From assembly GCA_014584345.1 (NCBI GenBank), contig JACTNB010000011.1, positions 1 through 64,000 of the forward strand: DNA of 64,000 nucleotides, given 5' to 3'. The position numbers and the translations under genes are program-made. The notes under the pieces are model-generated. The model was not told the origin of the DNA. It worked only from the letters and a program-made list of their open reading frames with translations, and ran no database searches. Shown here in pieces: positions 1-14,213 of the stretch (positions are counted from its first letter, which is position 1; each line of letters starts with the position of its first letter). The DNA comes from Planctomycetota bacterium. GTDB lineage: Bacteria; Planctomycetota; Planctomycetia; Planctomycetales; Planctomycetaceae.

Positions 1-167
1 TATCGCATAGGGTTACAGCTCGTGTTGCCCGTTGACCACATGATGCAAAAACGCCACGGTCGCGGAATCTCGCAACTCGGGCTTTACCGGGAAGCGGCAG
101 AGCGTTGCCGAGTTTCGGCCCCGCAGGAAAACGCAGGGGAATTTTTCCCGAGGTCCGGGAGGGAGAC

Positions 168-196
168 TTTTCAAAGGGAGGGTATCGAGATATACT
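168..196 (+). promoter_or_regulatory. Candidate sigma-70 promoter of tRNA-Gly
   Basis: A -35-like TTTTCA (168-173) is followed after 17 bp by a -10-like TATACT (191-196, five of six consensus bases). The predicted start near 203 lies about 20 bases upstream of the mature tRNA. The upstream stretch 1-167 holds no convincing gene. Confidence 0.45.
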
Positions 197-221
197 TTGG
201 CCAATTCGTTAGCGGTTCGAT

Positions 222-306
<85 letters not shown>

Positions 307-456
307 TTCGCGGTAAAATTCCCTTGAAGCGGCAGCGGGAACGTCTCGGCGGCGGATATTCCAGGGAAGCTAGCTCACTCAATGTGTACGGAGGCGATCT
401 CGTTTCCGGGATCGCGGAAGTGGGCACGAAAAACATAAGCATGGGAGTTGTTGGCA

Positions 457-1938
457 GTGGCGGATGACATCAACGAGGCACAAGCTGGGACATTGGCCGT
501 GGCGGAATCAAGCGACACCAAGGCGGATCGTCTCGACCTGAAGGTCGGCATGCGGGACATTGGTCCCTGCAAGAAACATATTTCCGTGCAGATTTCCGGA
601 CAGGATATCGACGCGCTGCGGAATCTGACGATATCCGAATTCAGCAAGGAAACGACCGTCCCCGGCTTCCGCATGGGCAAGGTTCCCGATCGCCTGCTGG
701 CCAAGCGGTTCAAAAAGGAAATCGCCGCACAATTGAAGCAGAAACTGCTGCTGCAGAGCCTGGAGCAGATCACCGAAGAAAATAAGCTGGAACCGATCAA
801 CGAGCCGGAACTGGACGTGGAAAACCTGGAAGTCCCGGATACCGGTGACTTCGAATACGAATTTGAAGTGGAAGTTCGGCCACAATTTGAAGTCCCCGAT
901 TACACGGGGATGACCATTGTGCGACCGATCCGCGAGATTTCCGAGGAAGACGTGATCTCTGCCCGCAATCGCCACCTCTCCCAGTTCGGCCAGATTGCTC
1001 CTCACGAGGGGCCAGCCGAAGCTGGTGACTACCTTGTCTGCAACCTCGCATTCACGCATCAGGGCCAGCCCCTGCGAGAAATGGAGGAAGTGACGCTGCG
1101 GATCTGCCCGACACTGCGCTTCCGGGACGCGGAAATTACGGGCTTCGACACTCTGGTGATCGGCGCCCAGGCGGGAGACGTGCGAGAATTCGACGTGACG
1201 ATTTCCCGCGAAGCATCCGATGTGGAAATGCGCGATGAAACGGTGCATGCCAAATTGGACGTTCTGGATGTCAAACGCCTGGAACTCCCGCAATTGGACG
1301 AATCGCTGCTGACTCGCTTTTCCTGCGAATCTCCCGAGCAATTCGATCAGAGGATTCGCGAATCACTGGAGCGCCAAGTAGCCTACGAGCAGCGTCAGCG
1401 AACCCGCGAGCAGGTGCTGCAGAAAATCACTGAATCCGCCACTTGGGAACTCCCCGAGGGACTCGTCTCCAAGCATGTGGAAAACGCGGTGCGGCGGGAA
1501 ATGCTGGAGATGCAGCAGGCGGGCTTCAGCCGGGAACAAATTCTGGCCCGCGAAACCCTGATAAGGCAACAGGGTATCAGCACGACTCAACAGGCGCTGA
1601 AGGAACACTTCGTGCTGGACCGGATCGCCGAGCAGGAAGGAATTGTCTGCAACTCCGACGATATTGCCACCGAAATTTATTACATGGCCATGCAACGTGG
1701 AGAAAGCCCCCGCAAACTCCGCGCCCGTCTGGCCAAAAGTGGCATGATCGACAATCTGGAAGCCCAGATTCGCGAACGCAAGGCGGTGGATTTTATCCTC
1801 GGCAAGGCCCAGTTTGAAGACGTGGTTCAGGAAGACTTCTTCCAGGATACCGTCGAAGCGGTCAATCGTTCGATCACCTCCACAATTCAAGACACGGAGT
1901 ATGAAACCGGCACGACAGATGCCGATCTGGAAGACTGA
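457..1938 (+). CDS. tig: Trigger factor (ribosome-associated chaperone)
   Basis: Cytosolic chaperone that binds the ribosome exit tunnel and shields nascent chains. The ribosome-binding signature GFRMGKVP is at about residues 70-77, followed by an FKBP-like peptidyl-prolyl isomerase region (about 190-280) and a long helical C-terminal arm rich in E, Q and R. The GTG at 457 is preferred because GGGAG at 443-447 lies nine bases upstream; the TTG at 448 abuts that site. The 493-residue product is somewhat longer than typical 430-450 residue homologues, mainly through an N-terminal extension of about 25 residues. The frequent partner genes clpP and clpX are not next to it; thrS follows after a strong terminator. 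Confidence 0.95.
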   Translation: MADDINEAQAGTLAVAESSDTKADRLDLKVGMRDIGPCKKHISVQISGQDIDALRNLTISEFSKETTVPGFRMGKVPDRLLAKRFKKEIAAQLKQKLLLQSLEQITEENKLEPINEPELDVENLEVPDTGDFEYEFEVEVRPQFEVPDYTGMTIVRPIREISEEDVISARNRHLSQFGQIAPHEGPAEAGDYLVCNLAFTHQGQPLREMEEVTLRICPTLRFRDAEITGFDTLVIGAQAGDVREFDVTISREASDVEMRDETVHAKLDVLDVKRLELPQLDESLLTRFSCESPEQFDQRIRESLERQVAYEQRQRTREQVLQKITESATWELPEGLVSKHVENAVRREMLEMQQAGFSREQILARETLIRQQGISTTQQALKEHFVLDRIAEQEGIVCNSDDIATEIYYMAMQRGESPRKLRARLAKSGMIDNLEAQIRERKAVDFILGKAQFEDVVQEDFFQDTVEAVNRSITSTIQDTEYETGTTDADLED

Positions 1939-1960
1939 GCCCGGTTGCTGATGGTCATCA

Positions 1961-1986
1961 AGCCGAGGCATGCCTCGGCTTTTTTT
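1961..1986 (+). terminator. Rho-independent terminator of tig
   Basis: AGCCGAGGCA (1961-1970) is followed directly by its complement TGCCTCGGCT (1971-1980), then a T run through 1986. It lies 22 bases after the tig stop codon. Confidence 0.85.
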
Positions 1987-2274
1987 ATGCCCTTTGGGAT
2001 GCCCCCGGGGGAAGTCTCGGCAGAGTCCCGCAGCCTGTTTCCGGGAAGCCGAATCGCCGCGGACGAGCCGACGTTTCAACACCCGAGGCGAAAATCCATT
2101 CCCCCAGTGGCATCGGGGCCCTTGCCCGCGGTTGGACGTGAGATTCCTGTCGCAACGTGTTAGTCTATCTGTCAAGAGTCTTTTGAAAACCGACGTAACG
2201 GCACGGGCGGGAATCGTCCTACCCGACCTTTTCCGTGAGTTTTACCTTCTGCCAGCGAAGAGATTATCTGTCCC
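1987..2274. other. thrS leader/intergenic region
   Basis: These 288 bases separate the tig terminator from thrS and must contain the thrS promoter. I see no T-box features (no specifier loop or AGGGUGG-like T-box sequence) and no clear -35/-10 pair. Confidence 0.4.
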
Positions 2275-4464
<2,190 letters not shown>

Positions 4465-4604
4465 TCGGCTTCGAACACGGACGGATTTCACTCGCGAATG
4501 GGTCGAGACGCTTGCGTCGCGTTGTGTTCCACTCCAGTGGATCCCCTGAGGGGAGAGTCACATAACCCCAGCCTGCGCGACTGCATCCGTCGGAACCGCT
4601 TCCG

Positions 4605-4651
4605 GAAAAACAGCCCCCCATGCGTCAAGGGAATCGGCATGGGGGGGCTTT
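4605..4651 (-). terminator. Bidirectional terminator between thrS and thiC
   Basis: AGCCCCCCATGC (4612-4623) pairs with GCATGGGGGGGCT (4637-4649). On the minus strand the hairpin is followed by five T (plus-strand A at 4606-4610), which suits thiC. On the plus strand it ends in TTT, a weaker signal for thrS. Confidence 0.6.
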
Positions 4652-4692
4652 CGTAGGTCAGTCTGCAGGAACTCGCGTCGACAGGATCCCTC

Positions 4693-6516
<1,824 letters not shown>

Positions 6517-6664
6517 TTGCTGATCCGATCTGTAGCTATCAGTTGTTGAAAGCAACCTGCTGGGAATGCGGCGGGCCAACCCGGCCAGCGCGCGAAGGAT
6601 AAATGGGTGGCCATGTTTCTCCTGCCAGAACGTGCGTGGCGGAGCGGAAATGCAGGCCGCGCCC

Positions 6665-6692
6665 ATTATAGGCGGTTCTCTCGAAATGTCAG
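6665..6692 (-). promoter_or_regulatory. Sigma-70-type promoter of thiC
   Basis: Reading the minus strand, CTGACA (plus 6687-6692, five of six bases of TTGACA) is followed by a 16-bp spacer and a perfect TATAAT (plus 6665-6670). The predicted start near 6658 gives a leader of about 140 bases before the thiC ATG at 6516. Confidence 0.7.
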
Positions 6693-7007
6693 CCATAAGG
6701 CGCATCCCCAGGGAGGACGGGGTGGTTTTTCACTTGCCCCGTGAATTACCATGCGGACCGCCGGGGGAGTGATCCCCCGCGAACTCAAGCGAACCGGGGA
6801 GCCCCTCGTCAGCAGAAAAACACGGGCGAGCCGCAACGGAAAATCTGTTATCCTTAGAGGAGGCAACACGTTTAGACGTGGGGCATCTCGCCTCGGAAGT
6901 GGCGGAATACAGGCAACTTACACTGTCCGCCGAGTCCGATACGGTTGGACTGAACCCGAACGGGAGAATCCTCACGTTTTCACAGGCGTGACTTGGGAAG
7001 AACGACA
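6693..7007. other. Divergent intergenic region thiC / gmd-like gene
   Basis: About 315 bases between the thiC promoter and the dehydratase gene. It must hold the dehydratase promoter. I see no structured RNA and no convincing -35/-10 pair. GGGAAG at 6995-7000 is the ribosome-binding site of the next gene. Confidence 0.35.
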
Positions 7008-7979
7008 ATGAAACGCGCATTGATCACAGGAATTACGGGACAGGATGGCTCCTATCTGGCCGAACATCTGCTAAGTCTGGGCTACGAAGTGCACGGCATC
7101 GTGCGACGGGTGGCGCTGGAGGATCCCGCGAACCGTCTGAATCGACTGTCGGGCGTCCTGGATCGGTTGCAACTGCATGCGGGTTCATTGGAAAGTTTTC
7201 CCAGCCTGTTCAATGTAGTTTCGGAAGTGATGCCCGACGAGTTGTATCATCTGGCCGCCCAGAGTTTCGTTTCATATTCCTTCGATGATTCCTTCTCGAC
7301 CTTCCGCGCGAATATCGATGGCACCCACTTCATCTTGGAGTGCGTGAAACGGCTGGTGCCGGAATGCCGGGTTTATTTCGCGGGATCGAGTGAAATGTTC
7401 GGGCACGTGCAGGAGGTTCCCCAGAACGAACAGACCCGATTTTATCCCCGTTCTCCGTACGGCATCTCCAAGGTGACGGGCTTCGATCTGTCTCGAAATT
7501 ACCGGGAATCGTACAACATGTTCGTGGCCTCGGGCATATTGTTCAATCACGAATCCCCCCGGCGAGGTTTTGAGTTTGTCACCCGGAAAATCAGTTCGTA
7601 CGTGGCGCGGATCAAGCGGGGGGAGTTGAAGTCCCTGCCCCTCGGGAATCTCGACGCCAAGCGGGACTGGGGCTTTGCGGGAGATTACGTCCAGGCGATG
7701 CAGATGATGCTGCAACAGGGGCGCCCCGACGATTTCGTGGTGGCCACGGGCGAAACTCATACGGTCCGCGAATTCTGTCGCCTGGCATTTGAAATCGCGG
7801 GCATGGATTACGAACAGTACGTGATATCCGATCCCCGCTTCTTTCGCCCCGCCGAAGTCCACGTACTCATGGGGGACGCCCGCAAGGCCGAACGGCAACT
7901 GGGCTGGAAACCGACCGTCCACTTCGAGGGGCTGGTCCAGATGATGGTCGAACACGATCTCGATCTGTTTCGCGCGTAG
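7008..7979 (+). CDS. gmd: GDP-mannose 4,6-dehydratase-like SDR enzyme
   Basis: Extended short-chain dehydrogenase, probably NADP-dependent, that would convert GDP-mannose to the 4-keto-6-deoxy sugar used for fucose, rhamnose or perosamine. The nucleotide-binding GITGQDG is at the N-terminus (about residues 8-14), the active-site Ser lies in SSEMFG (about 127), and YxxxK is Y151/K155 in SPYGISK. The Gmd-typical NHESPRRG and KRDWGFAGDY are present. The ATG at 7008 is preceded by GGGAAG seven bases upstream. The product is 323 residues, slightly short for Gmd. A downstream sulfatase on the same strand suggests polysaccharide metabolism, but no fucose synthase gene is adjacent. Related sugar-nucleotide dehydratases cannot be excluded. 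Confidence 0.85.
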   Translation: MKRALITGITGQDGSYLAEHLLSLGYEVHGIVRRVALEDPANRLNRLSGVLDRLQLHAGSLESFPSLFNVVSEVMPDELYHLAAQSFVSYSFDDSFSTFRANIDGTHFILECVKRLVPECRVYFAGSSEMFGHVQEVPQNEQTRFYPRSPYGISKVTGFDLSRNYRESYNMFVASGILFNHESPRRGFEFVTRKISSYVARIKRGELKSLPLGNLDAKRDWGFAGDYVQAMQMMLQQGRPDDFVVATGETHTVREFCRLAFEIAGMDYEQYVISDPRFFRPAEVHVLMGDARKAERQLGWKPTVHFEGLVQMMVEHDLDLFRA

Positions 7980-8158
7980 GCCATGCGGGCGAGGAAGTTG
8001 AGGAGATCCGTCAACGGCGCTCGCATTGCGCCGACATGCCCGGCGCGTGTTGCGGGTACGCCCGGCTCGCGCGGAGGCGTGCGTTGCCGATTGCGCGGGC
8101 TTGGGATACGATGGCCGATGAGGAATCCGTTCTTCCCCGCATCTCATGGGATCCGCGC

Positions 8159-9586
<1,428 letters not shown>

Positions 9587-9694
9587 TTACGCCAGACGCC
9601 CGCGCAAGCCCCGATTTCCCGAATCATGGCCGCGAGATGCATCACAGGCCTGTCGCGCGAAGACTTGTTCCGCTACGGTACCGCGTAGCCGAGG

Positions 9695-10147
9695 TTAAAT
9701 TTCCAGATCAAAATTCAGTTCCTGGGAGCCGGACTCCACGTTCGCCGAAAGTTCGGAATTTTCGTTGTACTTCGAGGGAATGACCGGCAGCTTTTTCAGC
9801 TCTTCGAGAGTCGTCCCCTTCTCGGCGGCAATCTCTCCCAGCATGTTGTCGCTCGCCTGAGGGTCCCGGCCCTGAATACGCACGACGTGCGGCCCCACAA
9901 CCGCGCCCGATCGCCCGCCGGGGTACTCCAGTTTGTATTGTCCCGTGGCATCGGTTGCGCCAACCGAAGTTGCCCCTTCGGCTGGTTCGAAATAGATCGT
10001 CAGTCCAGCAACTGGAGACCCATTGACCTGTATCGTGCCACGGACGGTCCCGAGCTTGGGGCCGTTCGAGCCGCTTCCACCGCAGCCCAGGAGTTGAGGA
10101 GCCAGCAGGCATGCAGTCAACATCACCGATAAACGCATCGTCTTCAT
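9695..10147 (-). CDS. Transthyretin-like (carboxypeptidase-regulatory-like) lipoprotein
   Basis: A 150-residue predicted lipoprotein. The signal peptide MKTMRLSVML is followed by lipobox LLGC with the acylated Cys at about residue 22 and a Gly/Ser linker. The rest reads as a single beta-sandwich: GTVRGTIQVNGSPVAGLTIY, then DATGQYKLEY and GPHVVRIQ. Such proteins almost always follow a DUF1559 gene in Planctomycetes, as here (178 bases downstream of one). The ATG at 10147 is chosen to give a proper signal peptide. Exact role is unknown; an envelope structural or carbohydrate-binding role is inferred from the family. Confidence 0.8.
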   Translation of the reverse strand: MKTMRLSVMLTACLLAPQLLGCGGSGSNGPKLGTVRGTIQVNGSPVAGLTIYFEPAEGATSVGATDATGQYKLEYPGGRSGAVVGPHVVRIQGRDPQASDNMLGEIAAEKGTTLEELKKLPVIPSKYNENSELSANVESGSQELNFDLEI

Positions 10148-10325
10148 GGAAATGGTATCCAGCAACGGCAAGAAAAAAGTGGAAGTAAGTACCTGATCGC
10201 CAAGGGTTGCACGCTCAGCCGGCGCAACAACCCTGCTCGAAACTGGTCTGGGCGGGGCGGACCTGGAATTCGAAGTGTGTCACTGGCCATGCCAGCGTCA
10301 CTCGAATTCCCTGCCCGACAACAAT

Positions 10326-11402
10326 CTAGAATTCGCCCACCACCAGCCCATCGCCGCGACCGATCAATGCCTCGAACAGACTGTCGATGGCGGAGGTGCC
10401 GTTGTTGTGCGGCACATTCTCGGAAATGAAGCGGACGGAACCATCCACCAGCACAAACTGGGCCCCCCCCTTGTGCTGGGAGCTGAACGATTGCCGGGCA
10501 TGGCGGAGCAACGTATCGGAAGTACCGGCGCGATTGATCCCCAGCACTCCCGTGCCGTACACAGAACTCATACCCCCATTGGAGGTTCCGGAACTGAGGC
10601 CCGAGGACACGTACTGATTCGCCGCCCGCGGCGCATCGACGTAGGTTCCATTGACACTCACAGTCCAGGCTCGCTCGCCCGCCATGATGGTGTTGCTGGT
10701 CCCATCGGTCACATCCCGCATTCGCACGCAGGAGCTATGCGTGAACATTCCGGAAAAAGGCATGTTCCCTGCGATGTTCATGAAATTCGTGGCCCCGACC
10801 GTCGCGCTGGTGTTGTTGCAGGTCATCGCGACATGATGGTGCGAAGCCACGTAGTTCGACTTTGCCACGTTGCGTACCGCACGGTTGGAATCGCGCGGGG
10901 GACGCAGGCTGTAATTGTTGACTGCCGGGCCGTTGTCGCTGGGACAATTCAAGCTGGGAACAGGCGTGGCCAGGATGCCGCGACGCGTCGCATCCAGCAA
11001 GGCGGCATGGGCTTCACGCACCCCCACGCCCACTTGATCATACGTGGTTCCCTGCTCCAGCATAGGCATCAGCATCGCCTGCCAGGTCCAGGAACCGAAA
11101 CGCTCGTCCCAAAAGGCCACATACATGCCGTCGGCGTCGCCGGCATCCAGCGCGCAACCCGCCTTGTGGTGCGAGATTCCCATCGGGAAGGTGTTGTAGG
11201 TGTCGTGATAATTGTGCAGCGCCAGCCCGATTTGCTTGAGGTTGTTCTTGCAACTGCTGCGGCGGGCCGCCTCGCGGGCCTGTTGCACGGCGGGCAGCAG
11301 CAAAGCCACCAGGATGGCAATGATTGCGATAACGACCAGCAGTTCAATCAACGTAAACGCGTAGCGCGGGACCGCCCGTCGTGAATCGTCGGCTGTTTTC
11401 AT
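10326..11402 (-). CDS. DUF1559 protein with prepilin-type N-terminus
   Basis: The N-terminus has a short basic leader, then the prepilin methylation and cleavage region (FTLIELLVVIAIIAIL) and the DUF1559 block QAREAARRSSCKNNLKQ with LHNYHDTYNTFP. The C-terminus ends with the family motif AQFVLVDGSVRFISE. The ATG at 11402 is supported by AGGAG about ten bases upstream. The 358-residue product is expected at the membrane or exported in a pseudopilin-like manner, and probably forms an operon with the downstream lipoprotein. Planctomycete genomes carry many paralogues and the function is not established. Confidence 0.9.
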   Translation of the reverse strand: MKTADDSRRAVPRYAFTLIELLVVIAIIAILVALLLPAVQQAREAARRSSCKNNLKQIGLALHNYHDTYNTFPMGISHHKAGCALDAGDADGMYVAFWDERFGSWTWQAMLMPMLEQGTTYDQVGVGVREAHAALLDATRRGILATPVPSLNCPSDNGPAVNNYSLRPPRDSNRAVRNVAKSNYVASHHHVAMTCNNTSATVGATNFMNIAGNMPFSGMFTHSSCVRMRDVTDGTSNTIMAGERAWTVSVNGTYVDAPRAANQYVSSGLSSGTSNGGMSSVYGTGVLGINRAGTSDTLLRHARQSFSSQHKGGAQFVLVDGSVRFISENVPHNNGTSAIDSLFEALIGRGDGLVVGEF

Positions 11403-11493
11403 AACAAGGGACTCCTGTCCTGAAGAAACGAAGGGGAGCAAAATGCGGGGGCATGGAGGGAACACAAAATTCAAATACAGCACACTTACTTGC

Positions 11494-11522
11494 ATAATAA
11501 AACGTTGAAATGAAGAGATCAA
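11494..11522 (-). promoter_or_regulatory. Candidate promoter of the DUF1559 gene
   Basis: On the minus strand, TTGATC (plus 11517-11522) is followed by a 17-bp spacer and TATTAT (plus 11494-11499). This places the start about 85 bases upstream of the ATG at 11402. Confidence 0.5.
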
Positions 11523-11601
11523 GCTTCATTTACGTAAAAGTACCCCTGCGGCCCCATGCACCAGCGATGCGATTGACGCAAGGGCGTTTTCCGAGAAAAA
11601 C

Positions 11602-11644
11602 GCAAAAAACGGCAGGGAGCTGAAATGTTCAGCCCCCTGCCGTT
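11602..11644 (-). terminator. Rho-independent terminator of fliA
   Basis: AACGGCAGGG (11608-11617) pairs with CCCTGCCGTT (11635-11644), extended by GCTGAA/TTCAGC. On the minus strand the hairpin is followed by six T. It lies about 45 bases after the fliA stop codon. Confidence 0.85.
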
Positions 11645-11688
11645 CCATCTGGCGAAAACACGGCCCACGGGCAACCCGTGGGGCAAGA

Positions 11689-12468
11689 TCAGGCGAATTC
11701 CGGGCGCCTCTGCTTGAGTTGATCCTTCAGGCGGTTCACGATGCTGGAATGCATCTGGCTGACACGCGATTCCGAAAGTCCCAGCGTGGTCCCGATTTCC
11801 TTCATCGTCAATTCTTCGTAGTAATAAAGAATCATGATGAGCCGCTCGTTGCGGTTAAGCCCCTTGGTGACCAGCCGCATCAGGTCCCGTTTCTGGATGC
11901 CATTGGTGGGATCTTCACCCTTGCCGTCCTCCAGAATGTCGACCTCGCGCACATCCTTGTAACTGTCGGTTTCGTACCATTTCTTGTTGAGGCTCACCAA
12001 GCCGACTGCAAGTGCCTCCGACTTGAGCTTTTCGAATTCCTCCAGGGGCAGTTCCATTTTGGCCGCCACTTCCCGATCCGTGGGGGGACGCCCCACTTCG
12101 GCTTCGACGGCCTTGGTGGCGGCCGAGAGTTTGCTGGCCTTGCTGCGAACCAGTCGGGGAACCCAGTCCATGGTCCGCAGTTCGTCGAGCATGGCTCCCC
12201 GAATGCGGGGGACACAGTAGGTTTCGAACTTAACACCACGGGTCATATCGAATGCGTCGATCGCATCCATCAGACCAAAAACGCCAGCGCTCATCAGATC
12301 GTTGAGGTCCACGCCATCGGGAAGCTTGGCCCACACACGTTCCGCATTGTAGCGGACCAGCGGCAGATAGCGTTCGATCAGTCGATTCCGCAGATGCAAA
12401 TTCTGCTGATCCCGCTTATAGGCTTCCCAGATTTCCTGAACTTCTTCTGGTGATAATTTTGTCGCCAT
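11689..12468 (-). CDS. fliA: Flagellar sigma factor (sigma-28, FliA/WhiG type)
   Basis: Alternative sigma factor for late flagellar and chemotaxis genes. Region 2 contains NRLIERYLPLVRYNAERVWA and DLMSAGVFGLMDAIDAFD; region 3 includes RPPTDREVAAKM; region 4 carries ELTMKEIGTTLGLSESRVSQ, a helix-turn-helix that contacts the -35 element. The start at 12468 (MATKLSPEE) has GGAG six bases upstream; an earlier in-frame ATG lacks one. The product is 259 residues, normal for the family. It is the last gene of the flhA-flhF-flhG block on this strand. No FlgM anti-sigma gene is visible nearby. Confidence 0.94.
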   Translation of the reverse strand: MATKLSPEEVQEIWEAYKRDQQNLHLRNRLIERYLPLVRYNAERVWAKLPDGVDLNDLMSAGVFGLMDAIDAFDMTRGVKFETYCVPRIRGAMLDELRTMDWVPRLVRSKASKLSAATKAVEAEVGRPPTDREVAAKMELPLEEFEKLKSEALAVGLVSLNKKWYETDSYKDVREVDILEDGKGEDPTNGIQKRDLMRLVTKGLNRNERLIMILYYYEELTMKEIGTTLGLSESRVSQMHSSIVNRLKDQLKQRRPEFA

Positions 12469-12684
12469 TGACTTCTCCATAGAGTGTCTCGTTTGATGTC
12501 TCACGGCTGCTGAGTCCATTCAGAGACGCACGCCCGGGTGATATTGTTAACGTCAACAGAATCGATCCTGACGCTCCCGGCGACCACCATGACACGCACG
12601 GCGGATACAGGGATTCCTGTCAGGGATTCGGGGGGAAGAAGCACTTCCTGCGTGGTCCTGTCGCAGAACGGCCGATGAGTCGTA

Positions 12685-12966
12685 TTAACTCTTCGAACTG
12701 GATCGGGACTCCGCAACGGATTCACCCGTCTCCTGGAGTTCACGAGCAGCAGCCAGTTCGCGTGCGGCGAGTTCCTCAATCATATGGCGACTGATAATTC
12801 CCAAGGCAAAACCCATGCCAGAGAACACACAACCGACCAGGATTGATTCCTTCAATCCGTCCGAAAACGTGGCTCCTGCCACCGCCACGCGCAAGAGCGT
12901 TGTAGCAAAGGCCAGTGAACCCAGATGAAAGGCAAATTCCAGTGCCATATCCGCTTCCAATTCCAT
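12685..12966 (-). CDS. Small membrane protein in the flagellar cluster
   Basis: A 93-residue protein that I do not recognise. Two hydrophobic segments are visible, around residues 12-32 (FHLGSLAFATTLLRVAVAG) and 40-57 (SILVGCVFSGMGFALGII), followed by an Ala/Glu/Arg-rich amphipathic segment and a Ser-rich tail. The start ATG at 12966 has AGG about eight bases upstream; a second Met at residue 7 is possible. It lies between flhG and fliA on the same strand, separated from each by 200-300 bases, so it may be transcribed separately. An array of TGTAA boxes lies upstream. A motility role is inferred from position only. Confidence 0.6.
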   Translation of the reverse strand: MELEADMALEFAFHLGSLAFATTLLRVAVAGATFSDGLKESILVGCVFSGMGFALGIISRHMIEELAARELAAARELQETGESVAESRSSSKS

Positions 12967-13041
12967 GTTTTTCGCCTGCGCACGGATTGACCGCTTTTCC
13001 TCGGCGAAAAGACACTTTCTTGGAATCGGCTATTCGTATCG

Positions 13042-13098
13042 TGTAAATTCAGTCCTTTCCGTGTAATTTCTGTAACCGTTACATCTTTACATTGTAAA
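13042..13098. promoter_or_regulatory. Array of six TGTAA/TTACA boxes
   Basis: Six copies of TGTAA or its complement occur in 57 bp: 13042-13046, 13062-13066, 13071-13075 (forward), 13079-13083 and 13087-13091 (reverse), 13093-13097 (forward). They build two perfect palindromes, TGTAACCGTTACA (13071-13083) and TTTACATTGTAAA (13086-13098). The array lies 76-132 bases upstream of the small membrane protein gene and downstream of flhG. A regulator-binding region is inferred; no factor can be named. Confidence 0.5.
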
Positions 13099-13258
13099 AA
13101 ACACCGCCAGGTCCGTGGCCGAAGGGGTTTCGACCGCATTCCTGATCGACTTCAACTGGAAAAACGTCTCTGAAAACGAAAGGAGAGAGGTAAGTGATAA
13201 GAGGTGAGTGAAAAGAGGGAATAAAGGGGGGAAAAGTAGGTAGGGCCGCTCCGTCCAA

Positions 13259-14161
13259 TCAGGCCGCCGAGAGTGAATCGGCCTGCAGACGCTGTATGAA
13301 GGGAAAATTGTTGCGGGGAGAAAGTTCGACTCGTTGTTCGTTCAGCAGGCGGGCCAGATGGCGTATCGCCTGTCCCGTCGAGGAGTCGGCAAAGTGTGTC
13401 AGGAACGGTGTTCGTCGCGAGACGGAGGCTGCCAGCAGCGGATCCGAGGGGATGCACCCCATTACGGCAACGTCCGTTTGCAGAAACTGCCGGGCTGTTT
13501 TGCGGATGTTCAGTATGGCCCGCTGTGCCTGTTGAGTATCCGCTTGATTGAAGACCAGGCGGACATCGGGGATTCCCGCGGAATGGTAAATCTTCAATGC
13601 CGCGTAGGTATCGGCCAACGATGTGGCTTCCAGTGTCGAAACCAGCAAGACCGTATCGGCGGAGGCCGCAAACTGGAGAACTCCGCGATGTATCCCAGAA
13701 CCGCAGTCCACGATCAGGTAATCGTATTCCCGATCGAGCCGGGCCAGTTCTTCGAGCAGGGTTTCTCGTCCCGAAGGAGGCAAGTCCGCCAGTTCGGCCA
13801 ACCCCGAGGCTCCTGGAATAATCGAAATTCCCTCGGGACCTTGCAGCATCACTTCCCGGAGGCTGCGGGAACGTGTCAGCACGTGCGACACATTCCAGTA
13901 ACCGTTAAGACCACACAGCAAATCGAGATTCCCCAGCCCCAGGTCGGCATCCAGCAGGCAGACCTTTTCGCCCGCCTGGGCCAGCGCAATCGACAGATTC
14001 AAGGCGATCAACGATTTCCCAACGCCCCCCTTTCCGCTAGTGATGGCCAGCGTGCGTCCCCTCACTTTGGACGCTTGCGGGGCAGGATCCCGATCCGCAT
14101 GCCGCGACTGATGAATCAGTGCACGCAGTTCCGAGGCTTGATCGATGCGACCGTGAGACAT
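13259..14161 (-). CDS. flhG: MinD/ParA-family flagellar number regulator FlhG
   Basis: ATPase that works with FlhF to set flagellar number and place. The deviant Walker A motif SGKGGVGKS is at residues 42-50. It is followed by LLDADLGLGNLDLLCGL (Walker A-prime region), then VDCGSGI and the family block LLVSTLEATSLADTYAALK. The product is 300 residues. The start at 14161 (MSHGRIDQAS) is chosen because the frame upstream overlaps the flhF 3-prime end and looks non-coding. It is 52 bases from flhF, consistent with one transcript, and its N-terminal basic stretch resembles the FlhF-activating segment of FlhG. Confidence 0.9.
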   Translation of the reverse strand: MSHGRIDQASELRALIHQSRHADRDPAPQASKVRGRTLAITSGKGGVGKSLIALNLSIALAQAGEKVCLLDADLGLGNLDLLCGLNGYWNVSHVLTRSRSLREVMLQGPEGISIIPGASGLAELADLPPSGRETLLEELARLDREYDYLIVDCGSGIHRGVLQFAASADTVLLVSTLEATSLADTYAALKIYHSAGIPDVRLVFNQADTQQAQRAILNIRKTARQFLQTDVAVMGCIPSDPLLAASVSRRTPFLTHFADSSTGQAIRHLARLLNEQRVELSPRNNFPFIQRLQADSLSAA

Positions 14162-14213
14162 AGAAAGGCTTGTCTGAAGGAGGAGGATGGGAAATGGAGG
14201 ATGGGAATGGGAT

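Noticed and set aside
1..221. A gene before the tRNA
   Set aside because: Both short open frames there lack ribosome-binding sites and family features, and the minus-strand one runs through the tRNA gene.
1987..2274. T-box leader for thrS
   Set aside because: No specifier or T-box consensus sequence is visible, and T-boxes are mainly known from Firmicutes and relatives.
6517..6705. N-terminal extension of ThiC to 6705
   Set aside because: The near-perfect promoter at 6665-6692 lies inside the extension, and the predicted residues do not look like ThiC.
6517..6760. TPP riboswitch upstream of thiC
   Set aside because: Neither CTGAGA nor GATCTGG-type aptamer sequences were found on the minus strand; decided by eye only.
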